A stretch of 53,958 nucleotides of DNA. Origin: Haplosporangium gracile (Eukaryota; Mortierellomycota; Mortierellomycetes; Mortierellales; Mortierellaceae). The stretch lies in NCBI GenBank assembly GCA_015499985.1, contig JAAAUF010000181.1:1-53958 (forward strand), read 5' to 3'. Position 1 is the stretch's first letter. Each line of letters opens with the position of its first letter. Below, one piece after another: positions 11,569-23,277 of the stretch. The position numbers were made by a program, and so were the translations under genes. The notes beneath the pieces are model-generated. The model was given only the letters and a program-made list of their open reading frames with translations. It did no database searches and was not told where the DNA came from.

Positions 11569-12675
11569 TTATGCCTTGTTGGGGCGGTCGACGACAGGGA
11601 AGCGAAGCTGGGAGATGATCTTGCCCTTGGAAGCCAGCTCGCAGGTGACAGTCTCGCCGGGGAGGACACGACCAACACCGGCAGGGGTACCGGTCAAGAT
11701 TAAGTCGCCCTCCTGCAACTTCATGATTGTCGAGACGTACTCGATCAATGATGGGATCCTAATGGTTGTTGGGTAAGCGGTCGAGCAATGGAGTGAGATA
11801 TTATACTAATGGTTAGAGAAGGGGATCGGGAATCAACAACAAAAAATGACAAGGCACTGTGGAGTGGGTACACAATGAACGTTGACAGCTCATTTTGACT
11901 AACAAAAATCGGACGAACGGCTCTTTTTTTTTTTTTTCATACCCCACGCTGCGCATACACAACACAACAAACAATTAAGCATTTTTTGAATCCTTTACCC
12001 CGGAATGGACGTAAAAGGAAAGCAAGTTCCCATCCCTCCAACCTCCCTATCTCTTTTCTAAGCGTTCCCATCCCTCCCACCACTCTATCTGTTTTCTAAG
12101 CATTACACAATCTCAATCCTCCTCTCCCGCCGCTCGGCCGCCACTAACTGAGTCAATTGAAAGAAAACGCAAGAAATATGAAACTAAGGGACTTACTTGA
12201 AGATCATATCGCGGGTGTTGCCATTCTGCTTAGTAACACCATCAATCTTCAACGACAGATCAACATCATTGGTATCCTGAATGGCCTCCTTCTCAATAAA
12301 CTCGCCCACAGGCGTAAAGGTATCATATCCCTTTGCTGTGCTCCAAGGTAAACCCGCCTTCTTGGCCTGCTCTTGCAAGTTCCTAGCCGTCATATCCAGC
12401 GCAAGAGTATAACCTGCAATGTGTTTATGAGCATCCTTGGCAGAGATGTCACGACCGTCTTTTCCGATAAGGACACCGAGCTCGACCTCGTGGTGGACTT
12501 CACAACCGCGAGGGACCTCGATGGCTTGACCGTTGGAGATGAATGAGGATGTGGGCTTGAGGAAGAAGAAGGGGGATTTGGGGACGGCGTTTCCGAGCTC
12601 TTTGGCGTGCTCACTGAAGTTGCGGCCGATGGCGATGATCTTGCGGCCAGAATGGATAAAGTTGCGGGAAGCCAT
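11569..12675 (-). CDS. FAH-family hydrolase (FAHD1-like acylpyruvase/oxaloacetate decarboxylase)
   Basis: Two exons, 12675-12197 and 11758-11569, join in phase (AA|G at MIFK, then IPSLIEY) to 222 residues, the size of the short FAHD1 group. The fumarylacetoacetate-hydrolase fold is plain: IGRNFSEHAKELGNAVPKSP at the N-terminus, the metal ligands E63 and E65 in HHEVELGVLIG and D94 in YTLALDMTARN, and the closing GDLILTGTPAGVGRVLPGE. In this family a divalent metal is held by two Glu and one Asp, and the enzymes cleave acylpyruvates or decarboxylate oxaloacetate, usually in mitochondria. I see no clear mitochondrial presequence. The exact substrate cannot be told from sequence. The intron is long for this window (438 nt) and holds a 38-bp tandem duplication and a T-run. 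Confidence 0.9.
12027..12102. repeat. 38-bp tandem duplication in the FAH-gene intron
   Basis: Two adjacent 38-base units (12027-12064 and 12065-12102) share TTCCCATCCCTCC at the start and CTCTATCT/TTTTCTAAGC towards the end, with a few mismatches. The repeat lies wholly inside the intron. Confidence 0.7.
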
Positions 12676-13028
12676 GGTTGAAGGAATGAAGAGAATAGGG
12701 AGTAGAAATGAATGTGTTTGGGTGAGTGTATCTGGGTGCGTGTGGGGGGAAAGAACACAAGCTGCGAGAACGAGGCGCGCGATTTTGTGTGTCTCGGAGA
12801 GCAGTCACATCCAAAAAAAAAAAAAAAAAAAACGAGGGTGATTTCTTCAGGAACGAAAAAAGAGCGGTCTAACCGCACTCGACAATCAATCATCACTTTC
12901 AGGTACCATGGAAGTATGTTTTCTTTTTATTCATTACTCAGTTATTAGGAAAAAAAACAAAAATGAAAACGATTGACAACATCTTCACGCTAAAGAAGTT
13001 GAAGATCCAGGAACACACCCTCTCTCTC
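12676..13028. promoter_or_regulatory. upstream region of the FAH gene and 3' flank of the six-Cys gene
   Basis: This 353-bp spacer between two minus-strand genes must hold the FAH promoter and the 3' end of the next gene. It contains a 20-base A run at about 12813-12832 (T run on the transcribed strand). No TATA box is clear. Confidence 0.45.
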
Positions 13029-13829
13029 TTAAGAGTAGTCACCGCCCAAAACGCGAACACATCCATGGGTCGACTTGTTGACAGGGCAGTCGGCCTTGGT
13101 CATGCAAGCACGAATGCAGTAAATCTCCGCATCGGGTTCAGTCAACTGCACAAACGCATTGTAACCAGTGAAGGAAGCGCCAACGGGAGCGCGCATATCG
13201 TACTGTCCGCCACCATCCTCGGGCGAGAGGCTGTACTTGCTACGGTTGATACGACCAGTAATCTGGACCCACCCAGCTGCAGTGTTGCGAGTGAAATGAG
13301 CAGACTTGATGAAGTCCTTGGGGAGGACCTTGGCTCCGGGGGCACCGGGCATGTTGGCCTTGGTACAGAAGGCAACGGCACGATCCTCGTTGGCGGCAAT
13401 GTCGCCTCCGACAGTGGGGGGCAAGAAGATACAGAAATCGTTCTGGTCAACAATGGTTCCGGTCTGGCCGTACTTGCCAGGCTTGGGCTTGGGCGAGGTC
13501 GTGGGCTTGGGAGTGACCGAGGTGGTAGGAGGCACAGTAGTGGTGGCCGTGGTGGTAGTGGCGGATTTGTGGGCCTTGGTAGTAGTCTTGGGCTTGTGGG
13601 CCTTAGTAGCCGACTTGTGGGCCTTAGTGGTGGTCTTCTTGGGCTTAGCGTGGTGAGGAGTGGTGGTGGTGTGATGGGCAGAGGTGGTGTGGTGATGGGG
13701 CTTGGTGGTAGAGTGGTGCTTTGCGATCGAGGTGGTGTGAGGGTTTTCGGCTGGAGCAGCGACGGCCATGGTGGCGATCAACGCCACGATCATGGCAGCC
13801 AAGACCATCTTGAGTTGAGATTGCTTCAT
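13029..13829 (-). CDS. secreted six-cysteine protein with His/Lys/Thr-rich linker
   Basis: A single-exon gene of 266 residues. Residues 1-25 form a signal peptide ending ATMAVA|AP. Residues about 26-117 are a low-complexity linker rich in Thr, Lys and His with repeated KAHK and TTTK units, probably O-glycosylated and perhaps metal-binding. Residues 118-266 form a compact domain shared with the gene at 17378, about 70% identical by my hand count. Conserved marks are FLPP, GGDIAANEDRAVAFCTKANM, FIKSAH, NTAAGWVQITGR, DGGGQYD and an end with YC, AC, DC and GC. All six cysteines are kept, which fits three disulfides. Similar secreted proteins of unknown function occur in fungi; I know no named family or activity. 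A weak TATA-like CATAAAAG lies at 13990-13997 on the same strand. Confidence 0.85.
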   Translation of the reverse strand: MKQSQLKMVLAAMIVALIATMAVAAPAENPHTTSIAKHHSTTKPHHHTTSAHHTTTTPHHAKPKKTTTKAHKSATKAHKPKTTTKAHKSATTTTATTTVPPTTSVTPKPTTSPKPKPGKYGQTGTIVDQNDFCIFLPPTVGGDIAANEDRAVAFCTKANMPGAPGAKVLPKDFIKSAHFTRNTAAGWVQITGRINRSKYSLSPEDGGGQYDMRAPVGASFTGYNAFVQLTEPDAEIYCIRACMTKADCPVNKSTHGCVRVLGGDYS

Positions 13830-16800
13830 TATGAAAAAGTGTGTGAGGGGTCGTTAACGAAAGGAAAGAGTAGAGTTTGAGGTGGAGGAAAAGGTGAAGG
13901 GGTGAAGGAATGGAGGGAAAATAAAGAAAGGGCGTGAGGAGAAGGAAGAAAAGAAAAGGAAAATAAAGTGTCCAGCTGCTTTTTCGTACCTTTTATGTCT
14001 TTTTCAAAAGGAGGTGAGTCTCTTCAAAAACAGAGTAAGGGTGCTCATCATCTATCCTTTTCTCATTGCCATCCAACCCTGTTTCTATTAGCGTATTAGC
14101 TGAAGTCCATTTCGGGCCTCATTAGAGAGTTGGGTACCTGTTGCTGGGCTCAGAGAATTGGACTTTTGACAAATTGGGACAATTTCACTTTTGGCGCACC
14201 CAGCTGGACATATTTTTTTGTTGTTGTTGATAAGTTTACCCATTTGAACCCACAATAGACAAGAAATAAGTCTCCGACATGGGGGTGGAAATGTCATCTT
14301 CTTCATACTTTTGTTCTTTGACTGTGCAGAGGATCTACACCTGCGCACCTACATCCTTGCGCATTGAACATCGACCGGCTCGCATACTCTCACCAGACGC
14401 CCTCTCACTGCCCGTGCTTTTGGAACCTGTTTGTAACCCAGAGTATCTATCATGAACACCTTCTTTCATTCATTTTTTCGTCATGGCAACTAAAAAAAAT
14501 AATGCCTCGTTTCTGGCGCTCGATTTGATCTATGGTCGTCATATGCTTCCCCTCAGGGTTATAACTGGTATGGATTTTTATCAAAATAAAAGGTCACAAA
14601 AGATACGCGGTTATGTTAATATCATTAGAGGACACGCCCTGTCTTTTATGAGAACGCCACGTCTTAGATAAATCTGCACGACATGAAAACGGTATGTGCT
14701 CAAGATACGCAACGAGATGGACACAAAGATATCAGCTTTGCCATGACAATTCAGGGACTTGCTCTGGTGACACCAAATCATCAGCACCTAAAGCAAAACT
14801 GCATATACTGAGACTTTTCCCACTGGACAGATCTTCCCTATCTTCTCTAGTTAACGCACCGCATAGTATCTCTTTTTGTCGCGGCCGGGGGATGAAGGTC
14901 ACGGTCGCTATCTTCTGGGTACATTTGAAGACCTCCTCTTCTACATTTAGAAATAATATATGGGTCAACAGCGCATATATCCCTGTTTGTTCAGAAATAA
15001 ACGTGGGCGACAAAAATAGGAGCATCTCTCCTATCTATTCCGCTCTAAAGAGATAATAAAAATGAAATCGTCTTTTCCTTTTCTAATGTTTCCTGGGCAC
15101 GAGTGCAGTCCACACGCACCAAACGATGCTACTACATGTGTCCTTTTTCTTCTTGTTTACTGCCTAAATGCCCATTGCTCTTGAATGAGAGTTAGGCGCA
15201 AATTACCGTTAGCAGATTGAAAAGGTTAATTCTAAGCCCTTAGAGTAATGAGGAAAGAAAAACGAAGGAAACAACCCCTCCCCCGGCGTCACGTCAACAG
15301 AACCTCACTCTTGAACTCTTTCAGACCAGCAGCAGGTATCTCTTCGAGGAAGGGAGTGGGGTGATAAAAATAGCAGCTGGGAATTATATTACATTCTCTT
15401 TTTAATCAAGCGTCCAATGGAAATCCAACCGACAGCGACAGGAGGAAAGAGCCCTGGTAAACTCAAAATTCCTGTGTGTATGAGAAAAAGGCACAGGGAA
15501 AAACGGAGGATACATACTCGTATGCACAGGGTGAAAGGTAAGCCGGGGCTTGCATTAATGCGGCCGATGGCTACAGCCAACTTGTGTGTATTCCCTCAAT
15601 TTCTCTTTTGTTTGCTATCTTTATCTCTCTATCTTCTTGCTATCTGCGTAGTTTCGGTCACGCTTGCGTAGCCATTAAAGGTACCCACATGCTCAAACCT
15701 GGCGCCAAAATAGATGCATGTGTGTCTAAGAAAAAACTGGCGCCCATATCGTTTCAGCCGTGCTAAAAACAGACACGAAAAAATGGGTGTAAACTGGCGG
15801 CAGACTAGTTTCTGTTGCTTACACAAAAGAGTTTATGTTGGTCGTGGTTCATGAATATACCGGCAGGTGAAGTGCTCTCATTCAATACACTGACACAGCT
15901 CCCTACTAGAAAGTATTAGCGCGGTAAGAGAAAGTAGTGCTGGAGGAGAGAGGCGGGCAGACGAATAAGAAAATAAAAAGTCGGGGGAATCATTCTTCCT
16001 GCGCGAAAAAAAGACCTCTCAGAAGGCTATTATTACTAGAGGAAGAAAATGAGAGTTGCGCCTCCTTCGATAAGCAAGCTGGAGTCTTTTAGCGTCCATT
16101 TATGCTGGTTACCACACCCCCTTGACTTTCGTTATGGGATGAGTTGGTGGATGGGTTGAAGGAAGTAGAGGGACGATGTCAGGTCCAGGCTTCTTTTTTT
16201 ATTTCTTCATTTCTTCTTTGTTTGAAATATCTGCAGGGGTGGAAGAACGCTCCAAGAGGGTTTGTTCAATTGATGCACGGAAATGAGAGAGAAAGTATCG
16301 CCCGGAGGATTTTCTTGTCCTCGACTTGCCCCCTTGCTCTACCCCAAAATGAGTAGCTAATAAACCAACAAAGCGAACAAAGGAAGGAGGAAGGCTCATT
16401 ACGAACCAGCTTCTAAGTTCTCTTGGATGAATAGAGTGTGATAGATGTGCAATTTGATTAGCAGGACTAACCTCGATCTAAAAGATGTTTGTGGCCGAGG
16501 GGGTGAGTGAGGTCTGGACCATTTTGCAATTGAATTTTCGTGAGGTCGCCAGGTATAACGATCTCCATCTCTTTCTTTCAACGTCGAAGGATATGTGCTC
16601 TCTATTTTTCATAAACCTACCCTTTACCCAGGTTGATAATTTCTACATCTGGTCGAGACCCTTAGACCATATGGAATGCTGGTGGTCGTTAAGAACAGCA
16701 CTAATCAAGCTAGACCATAAGCTAAGTTGGTTTGTCCTTTTCTCTTCCGCTTGTCCAACAACCACCCATCACTATTTTGAAAATAGAAAAAGTGGGCTGC

Positions 16801-17377
16801 TGTCAGCCTGCTGGTGTCGCCTGTTCGCCTTTTTGTGCGTTCTCTTTCTTTTCTCAGACTTTTGAATGTCCTTCTGCTTGCCAGTAATAAAAATAGGGTT
16901 AAGAAGCCCAATTTATAATAACATGAACCATAACCTCACCCACTCGTAAAGAGACTAGTATTTTTCTGTCTCCCATTTCGGTGGGCCTTCTTACCGGGAT
17001 TCGTAGCGGTGCAAAGTCCGGACTCTCAATCAAAACCGTGAGAGCCCTCCTTCTTCTTGGTTATTCAATCGATGAAAAAAGAAAGGAAAAGGGAACATCT
17101 ATGGGCGTGCATCAACAGGGTAGCGACAATTTCTGTCTTTTTTTGGGTGATGGTTTGGGCGCTCACAGACCTGGACAACGACTGAACGGACGAACAGGGT
17201 TGCAGGGAATGAAAGAGAGAGAGACAGAGACAGCAAACAATTAGATCGACCGGTTGCAGACAACCATTAGAGAAAAACATGTATAAAAGGAACACTCTCC
17301 CTCGGTAATTCCTACTCTTCATCAAACCATATCTCTTACACACATACACTCCTCTCCACTCTCAACAACGCAACACA
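13830..17377. other. 3.5-kb gene-free spacer between the two six-Cys paralogs
   Basis: The two paralogs are divergent, so this spacer must hold both promoters. I recognise no coding region or RNA gene inside. Open frames here are short and show no family features. Confidence 0.5.
17282..17289 (+). promoter_or_regulatory. TATA box of the six-Cys gene at 17378
   Basis: TATAAAAG lies 96 bases before the ATG and is followed by a pyrimidine- and CA-rich leader. Spacing and sequence fit a strong TATA promoter. Confidence 0.65.
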
Positions 17378-17911
17378 ATGCTCTTCTCCAAGTCCTTCTT
17401 CGTCTCCACCGCCCTCTTGGCCGTGCTCTCCGTCGCCTCTGCTGCCCCTAAGGCCAAGGCCTCTAAGATCGGCCAGGTCGGTGCTATCCACAACGACAAG
17501 GACTTCTGCTTGTTCCTCCCTCCCATGTACGGAGGTGACATTGCTGCCAACGAGGACCGTGCCGTTGCCTTCTGCACCAAGGCCAACATGACCGATGCCC
17601 CCAAGGCCGGTGTCCTCCCCAAGGGCTTCATCAAGTCTGCCCACATTGTCCGCAACACCGCCGCCGGCTGGGTTCAGATCACCGGTCGCATGGACGGCAA
17701 GAAGTACGGCCTCAACCCCAAGGATGGCGGTGGACAGTACGATATCAAGGCTCCCGTCGGTGCCTCCTACACCGGTTACAAGTACTTTGTCGAGTTGGTC
17801 GAGCCCGATTCCAACATCTACTGCCTCCGCGCCTGCAAGACCAAGGCCGACTGCCCCGTCAACAAGTCCACTTACGGATGCAAGAAGGTCCTCGGCGGCA
17901 ACTACGCTTAA
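17378..17911 (+). CDS. secreted six-cysteine protein, short form
   Basis: A single-exon gene of 177 residues. It begins with a clean signal peptide (LLAVLSVASAAP) and goes almost directly into the six-Cys domain, without the long linker of its paralog at 13029-13829. Cysteines sit in DFCLFLPP, AVAFCTKAN, IYCLRAC, KADC and YGC. Codons end mostly in C or G (AAG, GCC, CTC, GTC), a stronger bias than in its neighbours. Together with the TATA box this suggests high expression (inference). Function unknown; small size, signal peptide and cysteine pattern fit an extracellular or wall-associated protein. The PhyH-like gene starts only 228 bp downstream on the same strand. Confidence 0.88.
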   Translation: MLFSKSFFVSTALLAVLSVASAAPKAKASKIGQVGAIHNDKDFCLFLPPMYGGDIAANEDRAVAFCTKANMTDAPKAGVLPKGFIKSAHIVRNTAAGWVQITGRMDGKKYGLNPKDGGGQYDIKAPVGASYTGYKYFVELVEPDSNIYCLRACKTKADCPVNKSTYGCKKVLGGNYA

Positions 17912-18139
17912 ATGCCTTCTCCTCTCTCTTCTCCAAACATACCCCAACTATATACCACATTAAAAACCATAGACTTTTTTCGTATCTGCTTCGTCTCTTC
18001 TCTTATCCGATGTTTGTAAAAATGCCGCGTTGATCTATGAATGTATGCATGCTAAATTTTTTAATATTTGGTGGCGCACTTCTTATTTTTTTACTTCTCT
18101 TTTTTGACACACCCAACATCATCAACAACAACGACAACT

Positions 18140-19870
18140 ATGGCAACATCGCAGGACATCTTAACAACAGCCACAACGATTACAGAGGGAATGCGACGAC
18201 AGTTTCACCGAGATGGCTTCCTGATCGTGCCCAACGGTACCTTTCAACACACTCATTCGCACATCTCGAACAGAATCGACCGGGTATGAATCTCAACTAC
18301 CTCTCCTTTAACTAGGTTGCTAATCAGTTCCAAACCTATGAATCAACCAACTTGCAATAGCATTGGAAACAGAGGACGTGGAGATACTTCGACGTGAAGC
18401 GGACTGTCTTATTAACTATCTCATATCGGAAAACATAAACATCATGACAGACTACGGCGGTATCATCGGTATGCAATCACTACTTATGAAAGGCAAATAG
18501 CGTTCAGCGTTGACATTCACAAACGCAACTTTGACACTACGCCTTTTCTTTTGTTTCTCTACTCGTTTCATTTTCGTACTTTGCAGAACCAATCACATGC
18601 GGCTACATCGACCCGCCAGTCTCGCAGATGTTTATCTTGTCGAAAAAGTCATACTCACACGTCAGGGACCAGGTCCCCGAGGAACCCGACTCGGTACTCC
18701 ATATTCTTTTTGAGAAAGTACCGGTCATGGTCAATAACTTCTTGCCACAGGAATCTGAGGACGACCCCACGTGCCTAGTATGTATCTACGTTCCCCGATT
18801 GCTGCTTTGGTTTATTCCGCCTCTCTTGTTAGATCCTAATTAATAATAATACGGTTTTGTACCACTTCTGGGCTACGAATAGTTCAACGAGCAGTATATT
18901 GTCAAGACGCCTGACTCTGCTGACGTATCAGCATTCGAATGGCACCAAGTAAGTATTGTTTATCGCGTCATAATTTTGTTTCTCAGCAGGTAACTCGTAT
19001 GTCTTTCATCACTCCCGTTTGCGGAGGAAAATGTACTCACAGAAAGAATGCTATATTCTCTACAATTTACACTAGGACTCGCAGTACATGGACGCGAGTG
19101 CTCAGGAGACTTACCCCGTTGTGTCATGCTGGATTGCTTTGGACAATGTAAACCTGGTAAGAAATAAGGAACCACCTGCTTTCCTATTAACAAAATCAGA
19201 TTCTTTCCAACGCTGCACTGACCAATTGCGACAACATTTCACGATATTGCATTCCGAGTAGAAAAATGGAACTCTGTTGGTGGAACCATTTCCTAGGCTC
19301 AAAGATGCAAAAACGGGAGGCTATGTTGATCCGCCAGGTCTATTCCAGGAGCGCGATACGTATGTCCAGCATCACAAAAACCTTGCCTCTCACTACGTAA
19401 ACCCACCATCCAACAAAATGACCGCCATCATGAAAGCCCAGAATCGTCTACCTCTCCAACCACCGCCACCGCCACCGCCACCAGCAGCAGCAGCAAGTAT
19501 CCTCGTTGGCACATTGCCAAAAGATCCAAAGGAGTGGGTGTGTGAGAGTCAGGCGCCTGTCCTGGTGGAAGTTCCTGCAGGGTCGATTGTGTTTCTGTCT
19601 GGATGGGTGAGACATTGCAGTCTGGGCAACTCGTCGTCAAAGTTTCGACGAGCGTTCATGCCTCAGTACTCGGCAGGCAAGGTTGTCACGGCGACTGGAG
19701 GGATGGTATCGTTGGCGGTGCCATGTAATGAATATGATGAGCGTGAGCGAGAGTGGATGGATCCTCGAGGTCGAATGCAGAAGGAGGAAGATGCATTGAT
19801 CAACGATGATGATGGGTTTGGACGGACTGAAGACTTGGATTTTGGAGACGACATTGACATGGAGGACTAA
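18140..19870 (+). CDS. phytanoyl-CoA dioxygenase (PhyH) family protein
   Basis: Six exons: 18140-18236, 18361-18468, 18587-18777, 18883-18948, 19076-19156 and 19262-19870. All introns are GT-AG, phases match and the product is 383 residues. PhyH proteins are Fe(II)/2-oxoglutarate dioxygenases. The iron triad is visible: H153 and D155 in FEWHQDSQYMD, and a distal H299 in SGWVRHCSLGNSS. The 2-oxoglutarate-binding arginine is in FRRAFMPQYS (R310/R311). Start FHRDGFLIVPN and the GTLLVEPFPR strand fit the fold. A proline/alanine run (eight Pro, then Ala) interrupts the domain around residue 245, probably a surface loop. The tail is acidic (NDDDGFG, DLDFGDDIDMED). The substrate cannot be told; PhyH relatives act on lipids, toxins and small metabolites as well as phytanoyl-CoA. 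No peroxisomal targeting tripeptide ends the protein. Confidence 0.88.
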
Positions 19871-22800
19871 GTTGAGTTTGAGAGGAGAAAGAGAAAAAAA
19901 GGAGATGAGAGTTTTTAGTAATTTTTTCTTCGCAGCCGCTACTGTACTCTTCAAAACTACTTTGACGGGGTCACTACAGATTGCTTGTTCATGTAAGGCA
20001 TCCTTTGCTAGGATATGATCTGCAATAAAGAGTAGTCAGCATTCCTCCGTCCTTACCGGCTAATTGTACATTTCAATGCAGGGGAACCAAGTCAGATCAA
20101 ACAACCATCTCACCACAAGGGCAGATTCCAGTGTAGACAACGAAAGGGAACGAGTTTATGATGGTCAAAAAATACTTCATAGGTCACTTTGTTTCGAGGC
20201 TAATGCACATCATAACACGGCAAAAAGATACATTCCAATTTAGTTTTGTGTAACAACTAGGAACGGCAACATTGGCGACAAGACAGGGTAAAAAAAACGG
20301 CGTTCGTTGTTTTTGGCATGTGTCGGCGCCCACATTAACAAGCGCCTGTGGTTTTTTTTTCTGGAGAGCAAAAAAAGGACCGACCCAGCAGCTCCGGAGA
20401 GACCTTCATTAGTAGCGTATTGTGCATGTGTGGAGGGACAGAGGTTCTAGCCCATCCTTGTAGTCGATCTTCTCGTAGCCATCCATGAACTACTTCATTT
20501 TCTGTAAGGGATGTATAGAGGAAGGAGGGGAGAGAGCGGACCCAGGAAAAAAAGCTCTTCCCTTTCACCCACTCCATCCCTCGCTTTGTTTTCGTTCTCT
20601 TGTTTTCTTTCCTCTCCACATCTCCAAGTGTTGCTTTACGAACCTTAATTTGATTGACATTCCGAGCCATGTCTGTCTGTCCTTCCTGACGAAAAATGTA
20701 TCCCTGTGCGGGTCATTTTTGACAAACTCTCGCTACAGCTTGTTTTCACTGTTTACATGTACGTGTGAATGCTCTCAAACAGCTATCCGCATTAGTATTT
20801 TACGATGACTAAAAGTGACCTTCCTAACCTGGAGAGCACTTTTGGACAGGATGAGCTGGTGGGAACATGCGAGAGAGGCATGTTTCGTGATTCTTTTTGT
20901 TCCTAGAAGAACGTCGATAATTTTTGGTGGCAAAAATTCAGTGAATAGAAAGGAAGAGAGGGAGGATAAGAAAACCTCTAAGAAACAACAACATCCTAAG
21001 AGCGATGGTGTTTTGAGAATGATCTGAGTGAGAAACGAAAAAAGGACATACAGTACATGTACCTCTCTTATGCATGCAATAAGGTCACTTTCTTTTATTA
21101 TTCGAACATGTGTTTTTTTTTGGTGCAACGTACGGTGAGGGAAGTAACGGCGTCCAGCAACAAAAGGGCGCTTTTCTGCTCGCCTGCCCTCCTCCTCTGG
21201 AGAAAACAATTAGCCAAACGCGTCTATTTTGCGCCTTCTCTCTCACTTTTGCCTGTACGGATGTGTGTTTGACAATGCTACTTTCAGATTCAAAGGTGCC
21301 AAAAAGAGAATGTGCCCTCTCGTACATGGCAGGGGGTACCGTGAGCTGTAGTGAAAAAAGAAAGGAAGACAGAAGACTATTGGCAAGACTGTGAGCATAA
21401 TGTTCGTGCATGGTTCCCCTTACCCTGTACTTCCACTCCTTTTCCTCCTGCATTTTCTTCTCCCTCTTTTCTTTCTGGAACTTCTATGTTCAATTGGCCA
21501 CAAGGGCTATGAGCAAAAGGACCCATTACTCTTGTCTTCTCCTCCGCTGCAGATTGTGGACTGTTGATGCTGTGCCGACATACAAATGCTCTTTTTTGAT
21601 CTCATTCCTAACCTTCCTGGTCGTCTCCAAGTAGAGGATTTGCCGATGCTAACAACCAATACCATGTGAGTGCCGGTTCGGATCCTTTTTTTTGTCACTT
21701 TCCCTTCCGACTAGAAGAAAGAAGGAGCAATGCGTTTGTGTAGGGGCCCTGACGATTTACCAAGGTTCAGGCAGCCCATTTTGCTCGACAAGTGTATAAT
21801 CCAAGCAACAGCAAGAAACAAGAGTCGTATTTTTTGGTGTTTTTCAAGTGCTCATAGAGAAAGCGCGCTCTTCTCCACTGGTGGGCCCGTTCGAAGGTTC
21901 GAAGGGCTGCGAGAATTCTGATGACTACAAATCGGCACTTTCCTTCCGAGAACCATTTTTGTTTGTTTGGGTGTGTTTATGTGGGTTATGTGGACACTAA
22001 GAACAATGAGGTTTGCTCGCTAGTGTCATTGTTCGCTCGCTCGCTTATTTGCTCATGTATCCAGTCTGCGCGTGTTTTCTCCATGTTCTCGTTAGCGGCT
22101 CAATTTGTTTGTAGAGGATCAAAAAAAATGAGGGTTGAAAAAAAGGTTCGGTGTGCGACAGAGTGAAAACTGCAAAAAAAAAAACGAGGTACGTATCTTC
22201 GTTCAATGGTCATTCATTTTTCCTTTGAAAAATTGTTGCCTTGTGTCTGAAAATTCACCGTCGTTGCATTTATCATAGGCGATAAAATAAGAGAATGAGA
22301 CTCGACTCAGGTATGCCGTTCGCAGATGCAGCACTACTTTTATGCAGGGAGAGAGAAGCAAAGGGTGCTCAAGGCAAGTGAGGACAACGTCATTAAAAGG
22401 AGAAAGAAAACAGAGTTGAATAGAATCAAAACCTTTGCCCAATCTGTTCCTTGCAGGCCACTTAGATTATTATTTTATTTATTCATTCGGTTTGTTGACA
22501 TGGGAAGGAAGAAGGAGGGGCTCTCAGGCTACATTCCGGTGGAGTGAAGCGTCGAACCTTGCGTATTGAAGGGTTGTGTCGAACACATGTCCACTCCAAT
22601 GGACGGTTAAGGACGAACTACCTCTTCAGCCTAATTAACACAGGCACAAAGGAAAAGGCACCGAAACGGCTCTTATGTTCTTATTTTTGTTCTTTTTTTT
22701 TCGCTTTCTTCTTTTGGCTTTGACAGTTGACAAAGCAGCAGAATCGGTGCCTGACTGAACTTTTTTATTTATTATATTTTACTTTTTTCAATCGAAAGGT

Positions 22801-23277
22801 TACCACTCCACAGTCCACTCAATCCGGCGTCAAGTCCTGTCTTGCCTGAATGTAGCTGCTATATTGTATTCAATTGGATGGTTCAGAGTACCAAAACACA
22901 AAAGAAGAAACTCTTAGCTATTGGGTAATGGGTTCTTTCAGAGCCGAGCACATGGGGACAAGTCTACAATGTACGGCACATACACACACTGCAAACCAGA
23001 GAGAGAGAAACCAAGGGTGCTCACTTCCTCGACTCACGTATTACCGGGATGTTTTTCTTGTGTATAAATGTCCTTCCTTTCGATTCCTGTCTTGGTTTCT
23101 TTGTCTCTTTTGCCTCCTGCCTTTCTGACCCCTACTCTCCCCTACCCTCTTCCTCCTCCCTTCTCTTTCCTCTTACTCCTTCAACCTCCCTCCTTGTTCG
23201 TCGATCTTCATTCCTTTCATCCTCGGATCAAACCCACCTCTTGTATACTCCACAAACCGCCACATTCACGTACCAAA
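19871..23277. other. 3.4-kb gene-free interval
   Basis: After the poly(A) signal of the PhyH-like gene I see no coding region or RNA gene. The last 200 bases before the sphingomyelinase gene are pyrimidine-rich and include a TATA-like TATAAAT at 23063-23069, 209 bases before that ATG. Confidence 0.5.
20024..20029 (+). terminator. AATAAA poly(A) signal, PhyH-like gene
   Basis: AATAAA lies 154 bases after the stop codon at 19868-19870. Confidence 0.45.

Noticed and set aside
12963..13880. 305-residue plus-strand frame opposite the six-Cys gene
   Set aside because: Gly/Val/Ser-rich antisense shadow; the minus-strand frame has a signal peptide and a paralog.
17336..17947. 203-residue minus-strand frame opposite the second six-Cys gene
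   Set aside because: Antisense shadow caused by strong codon bias of the plus-strand gene.
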